This document shows, in pieces, positions 1 through 10,802 of a DNA stretch of 64,000 bases. The DNA is taken from positions 337,501-401,500 of the forward strand of contig NC_015499.1 in the NCBI RefSeq assembly GCF_000212395.1, given 5' to 3'. The position numbers and the translations under genes were made by a program. The first letter of the stretch is position 1. The number at the start of each line of letters is the position of its first letter. The stretch comes from Thermodesulfobium narugense DSM 14796. Lineage in GTDB: Bacteria > Thermodesulfobiota > Thermodesulfobiia > Thermodesulfobiales > Thermodesulfobiaceae. Under the pieces are notes generated by a model. It was given only the letters and a program-made list of their open reading frames with translations, did not search any database and was not told where the DNA came from.

Positions 1-1312
<1,312 letters not shown>

Positions 1313-1352
1313 GTAACTTTTCCTCTAGAAGAAGAGAGGAGAAATCTTCTTC

Positions 1353-1459
1353 TCCCGGTGACCATAGCAAAGGTGCCCCACCCGTTCCCATTCCGAACAC
1401 GGAAGTGAAAGCCTTTAGCGCCGACGATACTATTGGGGAAAATAGGACGTTGCCGGGAG
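1353..1459 (+). rRNA. 5S ribosomal RNA
   Basis: About 107 bases beginning TCCCGGTGACCATAGC and ending GTTGCCGGGA; the two ends pair as helix I. The conserved internal stretch CCGTTCCCATTCCGAACACGG (loop B/C region) lies at about 1381-1401. It starts some 40 bases after the 23S end, and the spacer contains a short stem TCCTCT/AGAGGA (1321-1340) that may be a processing site. A run of eight T follows immediately (1461-1468) and probably ends rRNA operon transcription. Confidence 0.96.
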
Positions 1460-1486
1460 ATTTTTTTTGCTTTATAAAAGATTGTG

Positions 1487-3403
1487 TTAATTGTTTTTTA
1501 ACCCTTCGATTCTTTCTATAGTTATTTCTTTAGATTGTTCGTGATGATGCTGTTTGTCTAAATACATATAAGAGTCAGCTTCCCTGAAGATTTCTATCTT
1601 ATTAAAAGGTCCTTCTTTGGTGGCATAACCAATTGACATGCTCAAATAAAGATTATCCTTTTCTTGATTAGCTTTTTCTATATTTTCTTTTAGCCTCTTA
1701 ATTAGCTCTTTTGTGCAGTCCTTTGTGCACATAGGTAAGAGAATTGCAAATTCATCTCCTCCAATTCTTGATACTGTGTCTGTGCTCCTAAAAGTTGATG
1801 ATAAGATTTTTGCTGCCTTTTTTATCAAAAGATCGCCCTTTTCATGTCCTAGCTTATCGTTAACTAACTTTAAGTTGTCTAGATCTACTATTATCAATGA
1901 CGTGGGGCTAAACCTTCCTGAAGAAAGTTTTTCGAGCTCTTCTTCAAAATATGCCCTGTTAAAAAGTCCTGTAAGACTATCGTGAAAACTTTGATATCTA
2001 AGCTCTTCTTCAAGTCTTTTTATTTCGCTTATGTCGTGTCCAGTGCACTGAAACTCTTTAACGTCGTCTTTATATATAATCCTAAACGTCCAGTCGAAAT
2101 ATCTTTTTATGTTATCCTTTTCGAAGGATAATTCTATACTTTTATGAGGATTTTCAATACTTAGACTTTCTATTAAGTTCTTTATATTATCCTTATTGCT
2201 GCCAAAAAGATCAAAAAAATTATATACTTTTAGGTCTTCCAAGCCGAAGAACTTCTTAAACTCTTCATTTGCAAAACTAATTGTTCCATCATGAGAAAAT
2301 CTGCACAGTAAGTCAGTTTGATCTTCTACTACAGCCTTATATCTTGCTTCGCTCTTTTCAAGAGCTTTAGTTCTTTCATTTAGCATTGAAACGTAATTTT
2401 CGATTGATGAACTCATTTGATTATATAGTATTAATAGAGGTTTAAACTCTTCTGGAAAGCTATCTATAAAGCTTTTTTCAACTCTTATTTTATAATTTCC
2501 GTCTTTTATTTGTTTGGAGAGGCTCTGAAGAAAGATTATTGGCTCATTAAGCTTTTTGATCATAATTATTGAAATAATTAAAGACGTTATAAATATTATC
2601 AAGAATGTAAATAGTATTATTGCAAAGTCCTGTTCAAACTCCTGAAATATATATCCCTCGTCAACTTGAGATGCAATTGCAAGGTTTATGTTAGGAATAT
2701 TTTTCCAGAACAAAATAAAGTTTTTTCCAGAGTCACCTCTATAATTTACTAGACCATAACCGCTAGAAAAGTTTATTTTTTTATAAAGATCTTCTGGCAT
2801 TTTTTTTGTTTTGTTTCCGAGTATTATAAAATCGTTTGAAAATAAAAAAGTGGATCTAGTGACAATTGAATTTTGGACGTTTAAAAGGCTTTCTAACTTT
2901 GTTAACTTTACTACGGCAAGAACCACTCCAGAAATTTGATTCGCATTATTATAAACGGGTTTTGAGAGGTATAAATAGCTGTTTAAGCCGTCATTTTGTA
3001 TTAAAAAGTCTTCATTTCCCCCTATTGCCTTTTTGAAGAGATTATTGTTGTTAAAAGAAACGTGATGTGGACCACTAATCTCTACCATGCTGTAGCCGTC
3101 AGGGTTAATAAAAAAGAGGTTTTCTATTTCATCATCTGTTGACAGGCCTCTAAATAGATAGCTTATCCTTTCGTAATTGTTGTTGGCAAGAGAAATATTT
3201 GCCGATAAAATATTAAGAAGGTCTATATATTTTTTTAAATAACTTTGCAGGGTAAATTGTTTTAAACTTGTCTCTTGAATGAGTTCGTTAATTGTTCTAT
3301 TTCTGGTTTCATTGTATAAGTTTGTGCCAACTAATGTAAGAACTATTAATGGAGTAATGATTAAAAAAATTATTATTACTTTAAGATAATTTTTTATGCT
3401 CAA
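1487..3403 (-). CDS. Membrane diguanylate cyclase (sensor, HAMP, PAS, GGDEF)
   Basis: A 638-residue signalling protein expected to make cyclic di-GMP. Order: membrane segment about 7-27, an extracytoplasmic sensor region of about 230 residues (Cache-like by position), second membrane segment about 260-282, HAMP-like linker about 285-345, PAS domain about 352-462, and GGDEF domain about 470-625. The catalytic GGDEF motif is at 548-552. An inhibitory I-site RSTD lies at 539-542, exactly five residues before it, so product inhibition is expected. It is convergent with the rRNA operon and divergent from the next gene. The ligand sensed cannot be told from the sequence. Confidence 0.93.
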   Translation of the reverse strand: MSIKNYLKVIIIFLIITPLIVLTLVGTNLYNETRNRTINELIQETSLKQFTLQSYLKKYIDLLNILSANISLANNNYERISYLFRGLSTDDEIENLFFINPDGYSMVEISGPHHVSFNNNNLFKKAIGGNEDFLIQNDGLNSYLYLSKPVYNNANQISGVVLAVVKLTKLESLLNVQNSIVTRSTFLFSNDFIILGNKTKKMPEDLYKKINFSSGYGLVNYRGDSGKNFILFWKNIPNINLAIASQVDEGYIFQEFEQDFAIILFTFLIIFITSLIISIIMIKKLNEPIIFLQSLSKQIKDGNYKIRVEKSFIDSFPEEFKPLLILYNQMSSSIENYVSMLNERTKALEKSEARYKAVVEDQTDLLCRFSHDGTISFANEEFKKFFGLEDLKVYNFFDLFGSNKDNIKNLIESLSIENPHKSIELSFEKDNIKRYFDWTFRIIYKDDVKEFQCTGHDISEIKRLEEELRYQSFHDSLTGLFNRAYFEEELEKLSSGRFSPTSLIIVDLDNLKLVNDKLGHEKGDLLIKKAAKILSSTFRSTDTVSRIGGDEFAILLPMCTKDCTKELIKRLKENIEKANQEKDNLYLSMSIGYATKEGPFNKIEIFREADSYMYLDKQHHHEQSKEITIERIEGLKNN

Positions 3404-3474
3404 ACTTTATCTCCATTACGATTTTTAGTCTATAATACTATAATATATAGGATCTGTAAAAGAAGGGAGATGTG

Positions 3475-4974
3475 ATGCTTCGATCTCTTGAGCCTTCTAA
3501 TATTGTGATTGAGCGGAAGGGGTCGCATATAATCTCTTCTGATGGGAGGGCTTATGCGCTAAAGGACAATATCTCTCATATAGAGTGGGTTGAAGAAATA
3601 ATAGAAAAAGAGAAACATTTCCTACCTTTTTTAAAAAAGAACGTCAAGACCTTTGTGTTTAGGATTTACTTTCTGGATCAAACAAGTATGCTCCTTCAGG
3701 CCGATGAAAAGTCCTATCTGGACATACTTGCTTTTGCACCATATGTAACAAAATCTGGCGTAGACATTTCTGAAATTAAAAAGTCAAGTGAGAATTTGGA
3801 AGAGAAGCCGTCCTCTAATGAAAGTGTGCAAACTCTTGATGAAAAAAACTCTGAAGAAGATAAATCTGAAAAATTACATGACGAAGAAGAGGTTCTAAAA
3901 ACACAACCAGAGCCTTCTCAAATTGAAAGCGATCTTTATGAAGAGAGGAAAAAGAGGGCACGTACTTGGATCAGGAAGGTTTACGAGTCAAAGTTTGTTA
4001 TAAAATTTCCTGCTTTATTCCAAAAGCTCGAAGAAATCCCTAGATCTTTTAGGAAAATTAATTTTTCAAGTCTTGTTTTTTTTCTAAAATTTAAGAAAGC
4101 TAAACCTAAAGAGCCAAAGATTGAAAGCCTTCATCCATCAAAGGCTGTTAGTTACATAATACCTCTTGTTGCCTTTTTCGTTTCTTTGATGTTAACCTTT
4201 GGAACTTTTATGTTCTTTCAGATTACTACTGCCCATGAACCACCTGATATCGCACCTCCAAGGGTCTCAATTCAAAATCCTCCTAACAATACTGTAATAA
4301 AGGGTTTAAACAATCCTATTGAAATAAGAGTTGAAGCTGTTGATAAAGGAGGTTTGGATAAAGTGAGACTCCTTTTGAATAATCTTACGCTGAGAGTGTG
4401 GTATCCAGGAGAAGATACTGTTTATAAATGGTACCCTGAAAAGATTGGAACTTTTATATTCCAGGCGATAGCTATAAATAAAGCAGGTAATTATGCGGAG
4501 TCTACTCCTGTAAAGGTAATTGTTGAACCGGGAAGTCCTAACGAAAAGAATCTAAGTGACAATCAAGACAATAATGTAGATATGTATGGAAAGGCGTTTA
4601 TAATAAGATATCAGGTACACTTAAAAGAAGCCCCCTATGAATCAGCAAGTAACGTTTCAAATTTGTCATATGGAGATGAGGTTGAGGTATTAGAAAAGAT
4701 AGACCCTTCGCAAGTCAAAGAGGGTGTAGTAATGAGAGACACTGTCGTTAAGAGCGTCGATGGAAATAAAGAAATAAAAGTTTATGCAGGAGAAGGATTT
4801 TCAATTAAAGACAACGTAGGATTGATGTATCAGGCGAAACTTAATAGGGAGAACATTGAAGTTTATATACCTAAATCAGATTCGCGTCTTGCCAATGATA
4901 GCGTGTGGTACAAAGTAAGGACTAAGGATGGAGTTCAAGGTTATATTTCTTCACAATATATTAGATTTTATTAG
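3475..4974 (+). CDS. Membrane-anchored Ig-like / SH3b-domain protein
   Basis: About 499 residues. Residues 1-100 form a cytoplasmic region without recognised motifs; 100-155 are a Glu/Lys/Ser-rich linker; one membrane segment is at about 226-250; an Ig-like (Big/cadherin-type) beta domain covers about 260-350; and an SH3b-like domain ends the protein (about 375-500, closing with the pattern WYKVRTKDG.QGYI.SQYI). The arrangement suggests an anchored protein whose outer part touches the cell wall or another envelope polymer; that role is inferred. ATG at 3475 is preferred over GTG at 3472 because AAGGGAG lies at proper distance. Its last four bases overlap the convergent TPR gene. Confidence 0.8.
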   Translation: MLRSLEPSNIVIERKGSHIISSDGRAYALKDNISHIEWVEEIIEKEKHFLPFLKKNVKTFVFRIYFLDQTSMLLQADEKSYLDILAFAPYVTKSGVDISEIKKSSENLEEKPSSNESVQTLDEKNSEEDKSEKLHDEEEVLKTQPEPSQIESDLYEERKKRARTWIRKVYESKFVIKFPALFQKLEEIPRSFRKINFSSLVFFLKFKKAKPKEPKIESLHPSKAVSYIIPLVAFFVSLMLTFGTFMFFQITTAHEPPDIAPPRVSIQNPPNNTVIKGLNNPIEIRVEAVDKGGLDKVRLLLNNLTLRVWYPGEDTVYKWYPEKIGTFIFQAIAINKAGNYAESTPVKVIVEPGSPNEKNLSDNQDNNVDMYGKAFIIRYQVHLKEAPYESASNVSNLSYGDEVEVLEKIDPSQVKEGVVMRDTVVKSVDGNKEIKVYAGEGFSIKDNVGLMYQAKLNRENIEVYIPKSDSRLANDSVWYKVRTKDGVQGYISSQYIRFY

Positions 4975-5798
4975 ATATTTATAATTTCTCCAATCTTGTT
5001 TAGCCAATATCTTACTTCCTCATTTGCTCCAAATTTAGCTATAAGAGATCTTGTTTCTGTTAGAATTTGAGTTATAGAGTTTTGATTTTTGCCTGATGCA
5101 AGGGTAGCTATGATTATATAGTAAATTAATCTCATATGGGTGCCTAAAATTTTTAAGTTATCTGAATTTAGCAATTCTCTTGACTTTGAAAGCGCTATGT
5201 TGAAGTTATATGCGGATTCAAAAAATTTTTCTTCTTCCATGAGAAAAAGTCCTTTTTCAATTAACGCGTTAATAAGTGCAAACGCGTGTTTTGGGTTGTT
5301 TTCCTTGTTTAGCAGAGAAATTGCTCTATTTATATCTTCTAACGATTCATTCTTTAGACCTTGTTTCTTGAACAGTGCGCTTCTGTTCAGAAAAGTTTGA
5401 GAGAGCTTTATCGAATTATCGTTACTTTGTAAATTCTGTAGGATCTCAATAGCTGTGTTAAAATCTTTTAAAGATGAGTCAAAATTTTCAAGATAAAAAT
5501 AATTTAATCCTCTGTGAATTAAAAGTTTGGCAATTTGTTCATCATTGTTTGCTGATATACTACTTTTTTCTTCAATAGCTCTATTTATGTCCTCGAGTGC
5601 CTCTGTATTTTTCCCCATAACAGTTAGTATAAAACTTCTTGTATCAAGTAGATCTATCAAAAAATTTGAAGTAATTTCTATTTGATTAGCATCTACCAAG
5701 TTAAAGATATAGTTAATTTTGTCCAGCGCTTCTTGAAAGTTATTGGACTCAATATCCTTATTAATTTCTTTGAAAGAATTTTCTAGATTAAATTCCAT
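4971..5798 (-). CDS. TPR-repeat protein
   Basis: 275 residues, almost entirely helical, without signal peptide or membrane segment. Several 34-residue TPR-like units can be followed, for example the ALEDINRAIEE, SLKDFNTAIEIL and SLEDINRAISLL helices spaced through residues 70-170. TPR proteins are binding scaffolds; the partner is unknown. It is the last gene of the minus-strand polyphosphate array, 11 bases after the WD40 gene, and very probably co-transcribed with it. The convergent overlap with the upstream SH3b gene leaves no room for a separate terminator. Confidence 0.8.
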   Translation of the reverse strand: MEFNLENSFKEINKDIESNNFQEALDKINYIFNLVDANQIEITSNFLIDLLDTRSFILTVMGKNTEALEDINRAIEEKSSISANNDEQIAKLLIHRGLNYFYLENFDSSLKDFNTAIEILQNLQSNDNSIKLSQTFLNRSALFKKQGLKNESLEDINRAISLLNKENNPKHAFALINALIEKGLFLMEEEKFFESAYNFNIALSKSRELLNSDNLKILGTHMRLIYYIIIATLASGKNQNSITQILTETRSLIAKFGANEEVRYWLNKIGEIINI

Positions 5799-5809
5799 TT
5801 AGAACCTCG

Positions 5810-7663
5810 TTAAGAATAAATATAGTCAACCACCATCCAAACACACAGTCTTTCATCATCTGACGAGGATATTAGAAATTTATCGTCTTCCGATATATAT
5901 ATCTTTCTAATAATATCGTAATGTCCATTAAGAATTTTTACGATCTTATTTTTTCTTAGATCTAGAACGTATATCTTTTCATCAGATCCGCCAAAGAATA
6001 GATGTGTGCCATTTGAGCTTATACACATGTCGTTTATGTCAATAAAGTCTGTTTGATACGAAAATACAAGATTTCCACTATCAATTGAATATGCTCTTAT
6101 TGTAGGATCCTTTTTCGTTGATCCCACGAACAAGAACTTACTATTTGGAGAAAATAATAAAGAATTTATATGGTTTAATCCTTCTAATTTTCTCTTTATT
6201 TCTTTTGAATCTATATCTATTATCTTTAGTATAAGATTGTCATTAATCCTTTGAGTGAAAGCTATCAGTTCGCTATTAGGAGATACTGCAACGCGATCTA
6301 CGGTCAATTCGGGTGAAACTGACTTTACAAACGACTGTTTATCAATTGACCAAAGTTTTAACGTGTTTGACCCTATTACGAGATATCTTAGATCAGGAGA
6401 AAAGGTGAAAGTATTAACTTGATCATCTTTAATTGCAAATTCTTGTATTGTGCTGTTCGATTGTGTGTTAATAATTTTTATTTTATTTTTATCCTTTAAA
6501 GTAGCTAGAAGTTTAGAATTAAAAGACAATGTTGAAAAGATTATCAGGGATTCTTTAAGTGTGTTTTCATAAGTTATATTCATTTTATTATATAAATCAA
6601 ATTTTACTAACTTTGACTCCCACCTTGGTTTTACGAAAAGGCAAACTGCTTCGTTTTTTTCTGTAAAAGAGGCAGAGCTCAGAAAATATCCGTTGTGTGA
6701 GAATGAATCCCTTTCATCTGATTTGAAGCTAATAGAAATATTAAGCCTATCTATTTTAGATGCAGGAAGCCAAATTTTCAAAAAACCATTTTTATATGTA
6801 ATTAAAGATGATAGGTTTCCATTATTGCTAAAGGTTAGATTAACTAATTGGCCACAAATTTTTTGTTTGAAAATAGGTTCGTTGTTTGCATTAAGTTCTT
6901 TGTTTGTCCACCAAAAACTTATGTATTCGTCGAAATCTTCTATTACTAAAAGAGTTTTGTCTTTGGAGAAGAAAGCGCTTTTTGGTTTCGAATCTACAAG
7001 AGGGAGACTGCAAGATTTTGATGGATCAACTGTATTTATTATGCTTAGGCCTAAGTTTTCGGATCTAAGAGCTATGTATTCAAGGTCATCAGAAGAACCT
7101 ATAAGATAGCTATTAGTTGGGAGGATCTTTGGTAGTGATAGGCTGTTTGAATGAATTGAATATATCATAAAAGAATAATGATCTTCTAGTTTTCCGGTTA
7201 AAAGGATGTCATTTTTTAATACGATCTCTTCTAAGACAAAGTTTTTTGGAAGAGGAATATCTAAAATTGTGTCTTTTTTCTCAAGACTGAAAATCGATAT
7301 TTTATCTTGGGAAGAAAGTCCAACTATAAATTTATCGTTAAAATCAGCTAAGTATATATCAGATGCAATAATTTCTGGTTTTGATTTATCAAAATCTATA
7401 ATTTTTACTTGGTTAGATAGGGTTTTATAAACAACAAAATTTTTAGAGCTTATATATATTTTTGTAGAAGGGGTGTCTTGCCAGGTTTTTAGTATTTTTT
7501 CTTCGTATGTAGAAAATATATTATAGTAACCCCTCAACGAGAAACAGACAAGTTTGTTGTCGTCAGAGCAGGATAAGAGGTCTATCTTCCCAATGTCAAA
7601 TTTACCAGACAGAAATAGAGATCTTTGATTTGATAGTTTCAAAAAATATGAAGCTGCATCCAT
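5810..7663 (-). CDS. WD40-type beta-propeller protein
   Basis: About 617 residues made of repeated beta-strand blades. Typical WD40 endings occur towards the C-terminus (LKLWSID, IYVLDLR, DDERLCVWMV), each about 40 residues apart; the N-terminal half is more diverged. The length would suit two seven-bladed propellers. There is no signal peptide, so it is probably a cytoplasmic scaffold. ATG at 7663, six bases after the CYTH-CHAD stop, is preferred over the in-frame TTG at 7669. The tight spacing shows co-transcription with the polyphosphate genes. The function is unknown; a polyphosphate-related scaffold is inference from gene order only. Confidence 0.82.
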   Translation of the reverse strand: MDAASYFLKLSNQRSLFLSGKFDIGKIDLLSCSDDNKLVCFSLRGYYNIFSTYEEKILKTWQDTPSTKIYISSKNFVVYKTLSNQVKIIDFDKSKPEIIASDIYLADFNDKFIVGLSSQDKISIFSLEKKDTILDIPLPKNFVLEEIVLKNDILLTGKLEDHYSFMIYSIHSNSLSLPKILPTNSYLIGSSDDLEYIALRSENLGLSIINTVDPSKSCSLPLVDSKPKSAFFSKDKTLLVIEDFDEYISFWWTNKELNANNEPIFKQKICGQLVNLTFSNNGNLSSLITYKNGFLKIWLPASKIDRLNISISFKSDERDSFSHNGYFLSSASFTEKNEAVCLFVKPRWESKLVKFDLYNKMNITYENTLKESLIIFSTLSFNSKLLATLKDKNKIKIINTQSNSTIQEFAIKDDQVNTFTFSPDLRYLVIGSNTLKLWSIDKQSFVKSVSPELTVDRVAVSPNSELIAFTQRINDNLILKIIDIDSKEIKRKLEGLNHINSLLFSPNSKFLFVGSTKKDPTIRAYSIDSGNLVFSYQTDFIDINDMCISSNGTHLFFGGSDEKIYVLDLRKNKIVKILNGHYDIIRKIYISEDDKFLISSSDDERLCVWMVVDYIYS

Positions 7664-7669
7664 AAACAA

Positions 7670-9190
7670 TCACTCGATGAAAAGTTTTGCCTGGTCTTTG
7701 AACTTTTTCCATTGTTTTTCCAGATCGCTTTTAAGGCTTTGATCGCTGTGAAGCCTGTAACCCAATAACCAGCCACTTTCTTTGTGTATTTCAGGCTCGC
7801 TTGAAGATGAGATCAAGTTTTCTAAATAAACCGAAAAGGTTTGGGTGTCATGAATATAGCCTAAAATGTCCTGAATCTTCTTTAACCTTGAAATCATATC
7901 TTTTGTGCTGGGCTTTAATGCAAAAGAAAAGGTTTCAAGAGCATATCTTAGATTTTTTGACGCTATTCTTAGTTTGTGTAGATCGCTTTCATTGTTAAAG
8001 TCAGTTTTTTTCAATCTTTTTAAAGTTTTTCTAATCCATGTGCTCAATCTTTCTTTAACAAATTTTTTCAGTTTTAAATTTACAGAATCGTCTACAAGAA
8101 AGGCTCCTTCTAACAACCAGTACCAAAAACCTAAAAATAAACTGGTAAATTTTCCTTCTGAGAAAAATGGATAGATCTGATTTAACTTATTTTGCCTTTC
8201 TTCTAATAGCTTTATGGTAAGAGTAGAGTTTTTCAAATTTTCCTGTTTTGTTGTGGAAAGAAAACTTCTCCATTCTTCTATTAATACATCCGTTTCTCTA
8301 AGAGAATTAGTCAGCTCAGTAATGCGATCGAATTCTTCCAACCAATGGTCAAGATGTTCTTGTTCTATTAGAGGTTTACCAAATTTCAACAGTGTCCTTA
8401 TTTTTCTGATGGATACCCTAAAGTCATGAAGATTGTCAAAGTTTTCAGGGTTTTCGACAAATTTATTGTGATATAAGATTAGGTCTTGAAGCTTTTCTAT
8501 CAATTCGTTTTGGAACCCTTCTTCAGCTATTACATCTGGGTCTCTTTCTTTTTGAAGTTCGAATTTCGGTTCAAGGTTTGCAAGCATCATGCCTCTACAA
8601 AATTTACTCCTTGGCTCTAACAAGAAATTAAATGATTTTGAAAGCTCTTCTGCAAGTTTTAAAATACAAGATATATTCCCTTCTTTAAGCTCTATTTCCA
8701 CTTCACAAAAATCTTCTGTTTTTTCTTTTGCAATAATCTTGCCCACGTCAATTGCTACCTCAAGTACACTCCTATCTTCATATGTATAAATAGCTACGCT
8801 CCTGTCAAAAACTGTCTCAAATATAGGCATTAATTCAAACTTTGATTTTGTATCCTTGATGAAGCTCTTTAAATGTGAATTTCTGAGGACTGCAAGATCT
8901 GGTTTTTCGTCTTGAAGCTCAACGTTGTATTCCTTTCTTCTTGAAAAACCTCCATGGGAGTTTCCTGTTACTTTTACTGTCTGAACCCAGGTTCCATCTT
9001 CTGATCTTGTTCTAAAAATTATTCCTGAATTTAACAGGGTGTTTTCTTCAGTATCATAATATATTGAATGGATTTTCTTTCTTTGCCAGTCGTTTTTTAA
9101 AGAGTTAAATATTGGAAGCGAATATATGTCATCTATTTTTTCAGGAAAAATGCATCTTAGCTTTAACTCAATTTCTATATTTGTATTCAT
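7670..9190 (-). CDS. CYTH-CHAD domain protein (triphosphate tunnel / polyphosphate-binding)
   Basis: 506 residues. The N-terminal CYTH domain (about 1-205) starts with the signature ExExK (E6, E8, K10) that binds triphosphate and metal in triphosphate tunnel enzymes; relatives hydrolyse inorganic triphosphate or act as class IV adenylate cyclases. The C-terminal CHAD domain (about 225-506) has its two helical repeats with conserved basic faces (HDFRVSIRKIRTLLK and LHKLRIASKNLRYALE); CHAD domains bind polyphosphate. A strong AAGGAGG precedes the ATG. It sits between an exopolyphosphatase-like gene and the WD40 gene, fitting a polyphosphate role. Confidence 0.93.
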   Translation of the reverse strand: MNTNIEIELKLRCIFPEKIDDIYSLPIFNSLKNDWQRKKIHSIYYDTEENTLLNSGIIFRTRSEDGTWVQTVKVTGNSHGGFSRRKEYNVELQDEKPDLAVLRNSHLKSFIKDTKSKFELMPIFETVFDRSVAIYTYEDRSVLEVAIDVGKIIAKEKTEDFCEVEIELKEGNISCILKLAEELSKSFNFLLEPRSKFCRGMMLANLEPKFELQKERDPDVIAEEGFQNELIEKLQDLILYHNKFVENPENFDNLHDFRVSIRKIRTLLKFGKPLIEQEHLDHWLEEFDRITELTNSLRETDVLIEEWRSFLSTTKQENLKNSTLTIKLLEERQNKLNQIYPFFSEGKFTSLFLGFWYWLLEGAFLVDDSVNLKLKKFVKERLSTWIRKTLKRLKKTDFNNESDLHKLRIASKNLRYALETFSFALKPSTKDMISRLKKIQDILGYIHDTQTFSVYLENLISSSSEPEIHKESGWLLGYRLHSDQSLKSDLEKQWKKFKDQAKLFIE

Positions 9191-9268
9191 TTTTCCTCCT
9201 TTTGAAAATCATTAATAAACTAAGAGAGCGGATGTTCAACTCAAACATTATACATTATCAAGCTTTAA

Positions 9269-10801
9269 TTAGGCTTCTCTTACAATCCTAAGATCTTTGC
9301 CAAATAGTTTTTTAAATAGCTTTGCAGATTTTGAGAGTTCTAATATTTCGGTTTCTAAATCGTAATTCTGGTTGTTACTGATTATCTTAAAAATTACATC
9401 ACTATTTTTTATTTTTATTTTTACAGAATTTATGGCAAAACATTCACAAGTTTCTAATTGTTCGGCAAGTCTTAAAAACATCGAAAGCTTTATCAAATCC
9501 TTGAATTGTTTGCTGGTTATAAAAGATTCGTTGGGAAGTTGTTGGAATTTTATTTTATTCTCATGAAAGAGACAGATGTATGAACATCTCACAAGGTCTT
9601 TAGGTGATATTCCATATATAGGTAAATTCTGGATCAGATAGGCGCCATGTTTTGCGTGGTTATATGGATCCACATACTTTCCAATGTCGTGTAAGAAGGA
9701 AGCAATTTCTAATATTTTTCTGTCTTTGTCTTCAAAGTTGTGGAGCGGTTTTAACTGATCGAATATTGAAAGGCTGTGTTCTGTTACCTTTTTTGCGTGA
9801 TTTACATCTAAGAAATACAAGTTTGCAATATTTTCTAAACTGGCCTTTAAAATATCATCATATATTAGAGGAAAAGCTTTGAAGTCTTTGTGCAGTGAGC
9901 TAAATATTATCCCTTCCTTAAGGCCGTTTCCACTGACTATAAAGTTATTAGAATCTGTAATGTCAAACAGGACCTTTAGAGGTGCCATGCCAGCTAAAAT
10001 TATGTCAGATCGTTGTTTTGAAAGACCTTCAATGTTTTTTCTATTTTTTGAACTTAGGCTTGCTATATATGAATAAATCTGAAAAACTTCATTTTTTGTA
10101 AGTTCGTAATGGTGCAATTTTAGTGAAAACCACTTATGAAGAGCCCTGTGTATTTTTGCAAAAGTTCTGTTTGATCCGCCTATGCCCACAATTGGTAATT
10201 GAGACATTTTAAGACTTTTAAGCCAAGGGACATTTTGGAATTCTCTTATTAGAAAACTTTCTATATTTCTTGTATCGCAAATTTCTTTTGTTTCAGGAAA
10301 GATGTCTGTAAGGTTTACGCTTCCATATGGAAGTGAAACGAAATTCTCTATTTTTCTGTTTAAAACGTAAGTGATTTCTGTGCTTGCTCCTCCTGTATCT
10401 ATAAGGATAAAATCTTTCAAGTTTACTGTATTTAGAACTCCAAGATAACCGTAGTATGACTCTTCTCTTTCAGATATAGTCTTGAAAGGTATAAAGGTTT
10501 CCTTAAAAATAAGATCCAGAACGTCTTTGCCATTCTTTGAATTTCTTATACATGCGGTAGCTACTGCAATAATTTTTTTTACGTTATAGAATTCTATTAT
10601 CTTTTTAAAGGTCTTGAGCGTTTGAATGGCTCTTTTAGTAGGTTTTTCCTGTATTATATTATTTTTATTAAAGCCTTCAGAGAGCCTTACTTGTTCCTTT
10701 TTTTCCTCTATTATTCTAAAACTATTATTTTCGTTAACCTCTATAATTCCAAGTCTTATGGAGTTTGAACCAAGGTCTATAACAGATAGTTTTTCTCCCA
10801 T
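9269..10801 (-). CDS. Ppx/GppA phosphatase with C-terminal HD domain (exopolyphosphatase-like, copy 1)
   Basis: 510 residues. It has an ASKHA-type ATPase fold with phosphate motifs VIDLGSNSIRLG (7-18) and LIDTGGASTE (133-142), the acidic ISEREES segment near 109-115 where the family's catalytic glutamate lies, and the conserved QRSDIILAG block near 263-271. A C-terminal HD-type domain carries FLHDIGKY (H371, D372). Family members release phosphate from polyphosphate ends or hydrolyse pppGpp; which one applies here cannot be seen. It starts one base after the ppk1 stop, so synthesis and breakdown enzymes are co-expressed. It keeps more of the family motifs than the second copy at 12972. Confidence 0.9.
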   Translation of the reverse strand: MGEKLSVIDLGSNSIRLGIIEVNENNSFRIIEEKKEQVRLSEGFNKNNIIQEKPTKRAIQTLKTFKKIIEFYNVKKIIAVATACIRNSKNGKDVLDLIFKETFIPFKTISEREESYYGYLGVLNTVNLKDFILIDTGGASTEITYVLNRKIENFVSLPYGSVNLTDIFPETKEICDTRNIESFLIREFQNVPWLKSLKMSQLPIVGIGGSNRTFAKIHRALHKWFSLKLHHYELTKNEVFQIYSYIASLSSKNRKNIEGLSKQRSDIILAGMAPLKVLFDITDSNNFIVSGNGLKEGIIFSSLHKDFKAFPLIYDDILKASLENIANLYFLDVNHAKKVTEHSLSIFDQLKPLHNFEDKDRKILEIASFLHDIGKYVDPYNHAKHGAYLIQNLPIYGISPKDLVRCSYICLFHENKIKFQQLPNESFITSKQFKDLIKLSMFLRLAEQLETCECFAINSVKIKIKNSDVIFKIISNNQNYDLETEILELSKSAKLFKKLFGKDLRIVREA

Positions 10802-10802
10802 T

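Noticed and set aside
6693-7109. 138-codon plus-strand ORF opposite the WD40 gene
   Set aside because: No ribosome-binding site; the minus frame is continuous and tightly packed in an operon.
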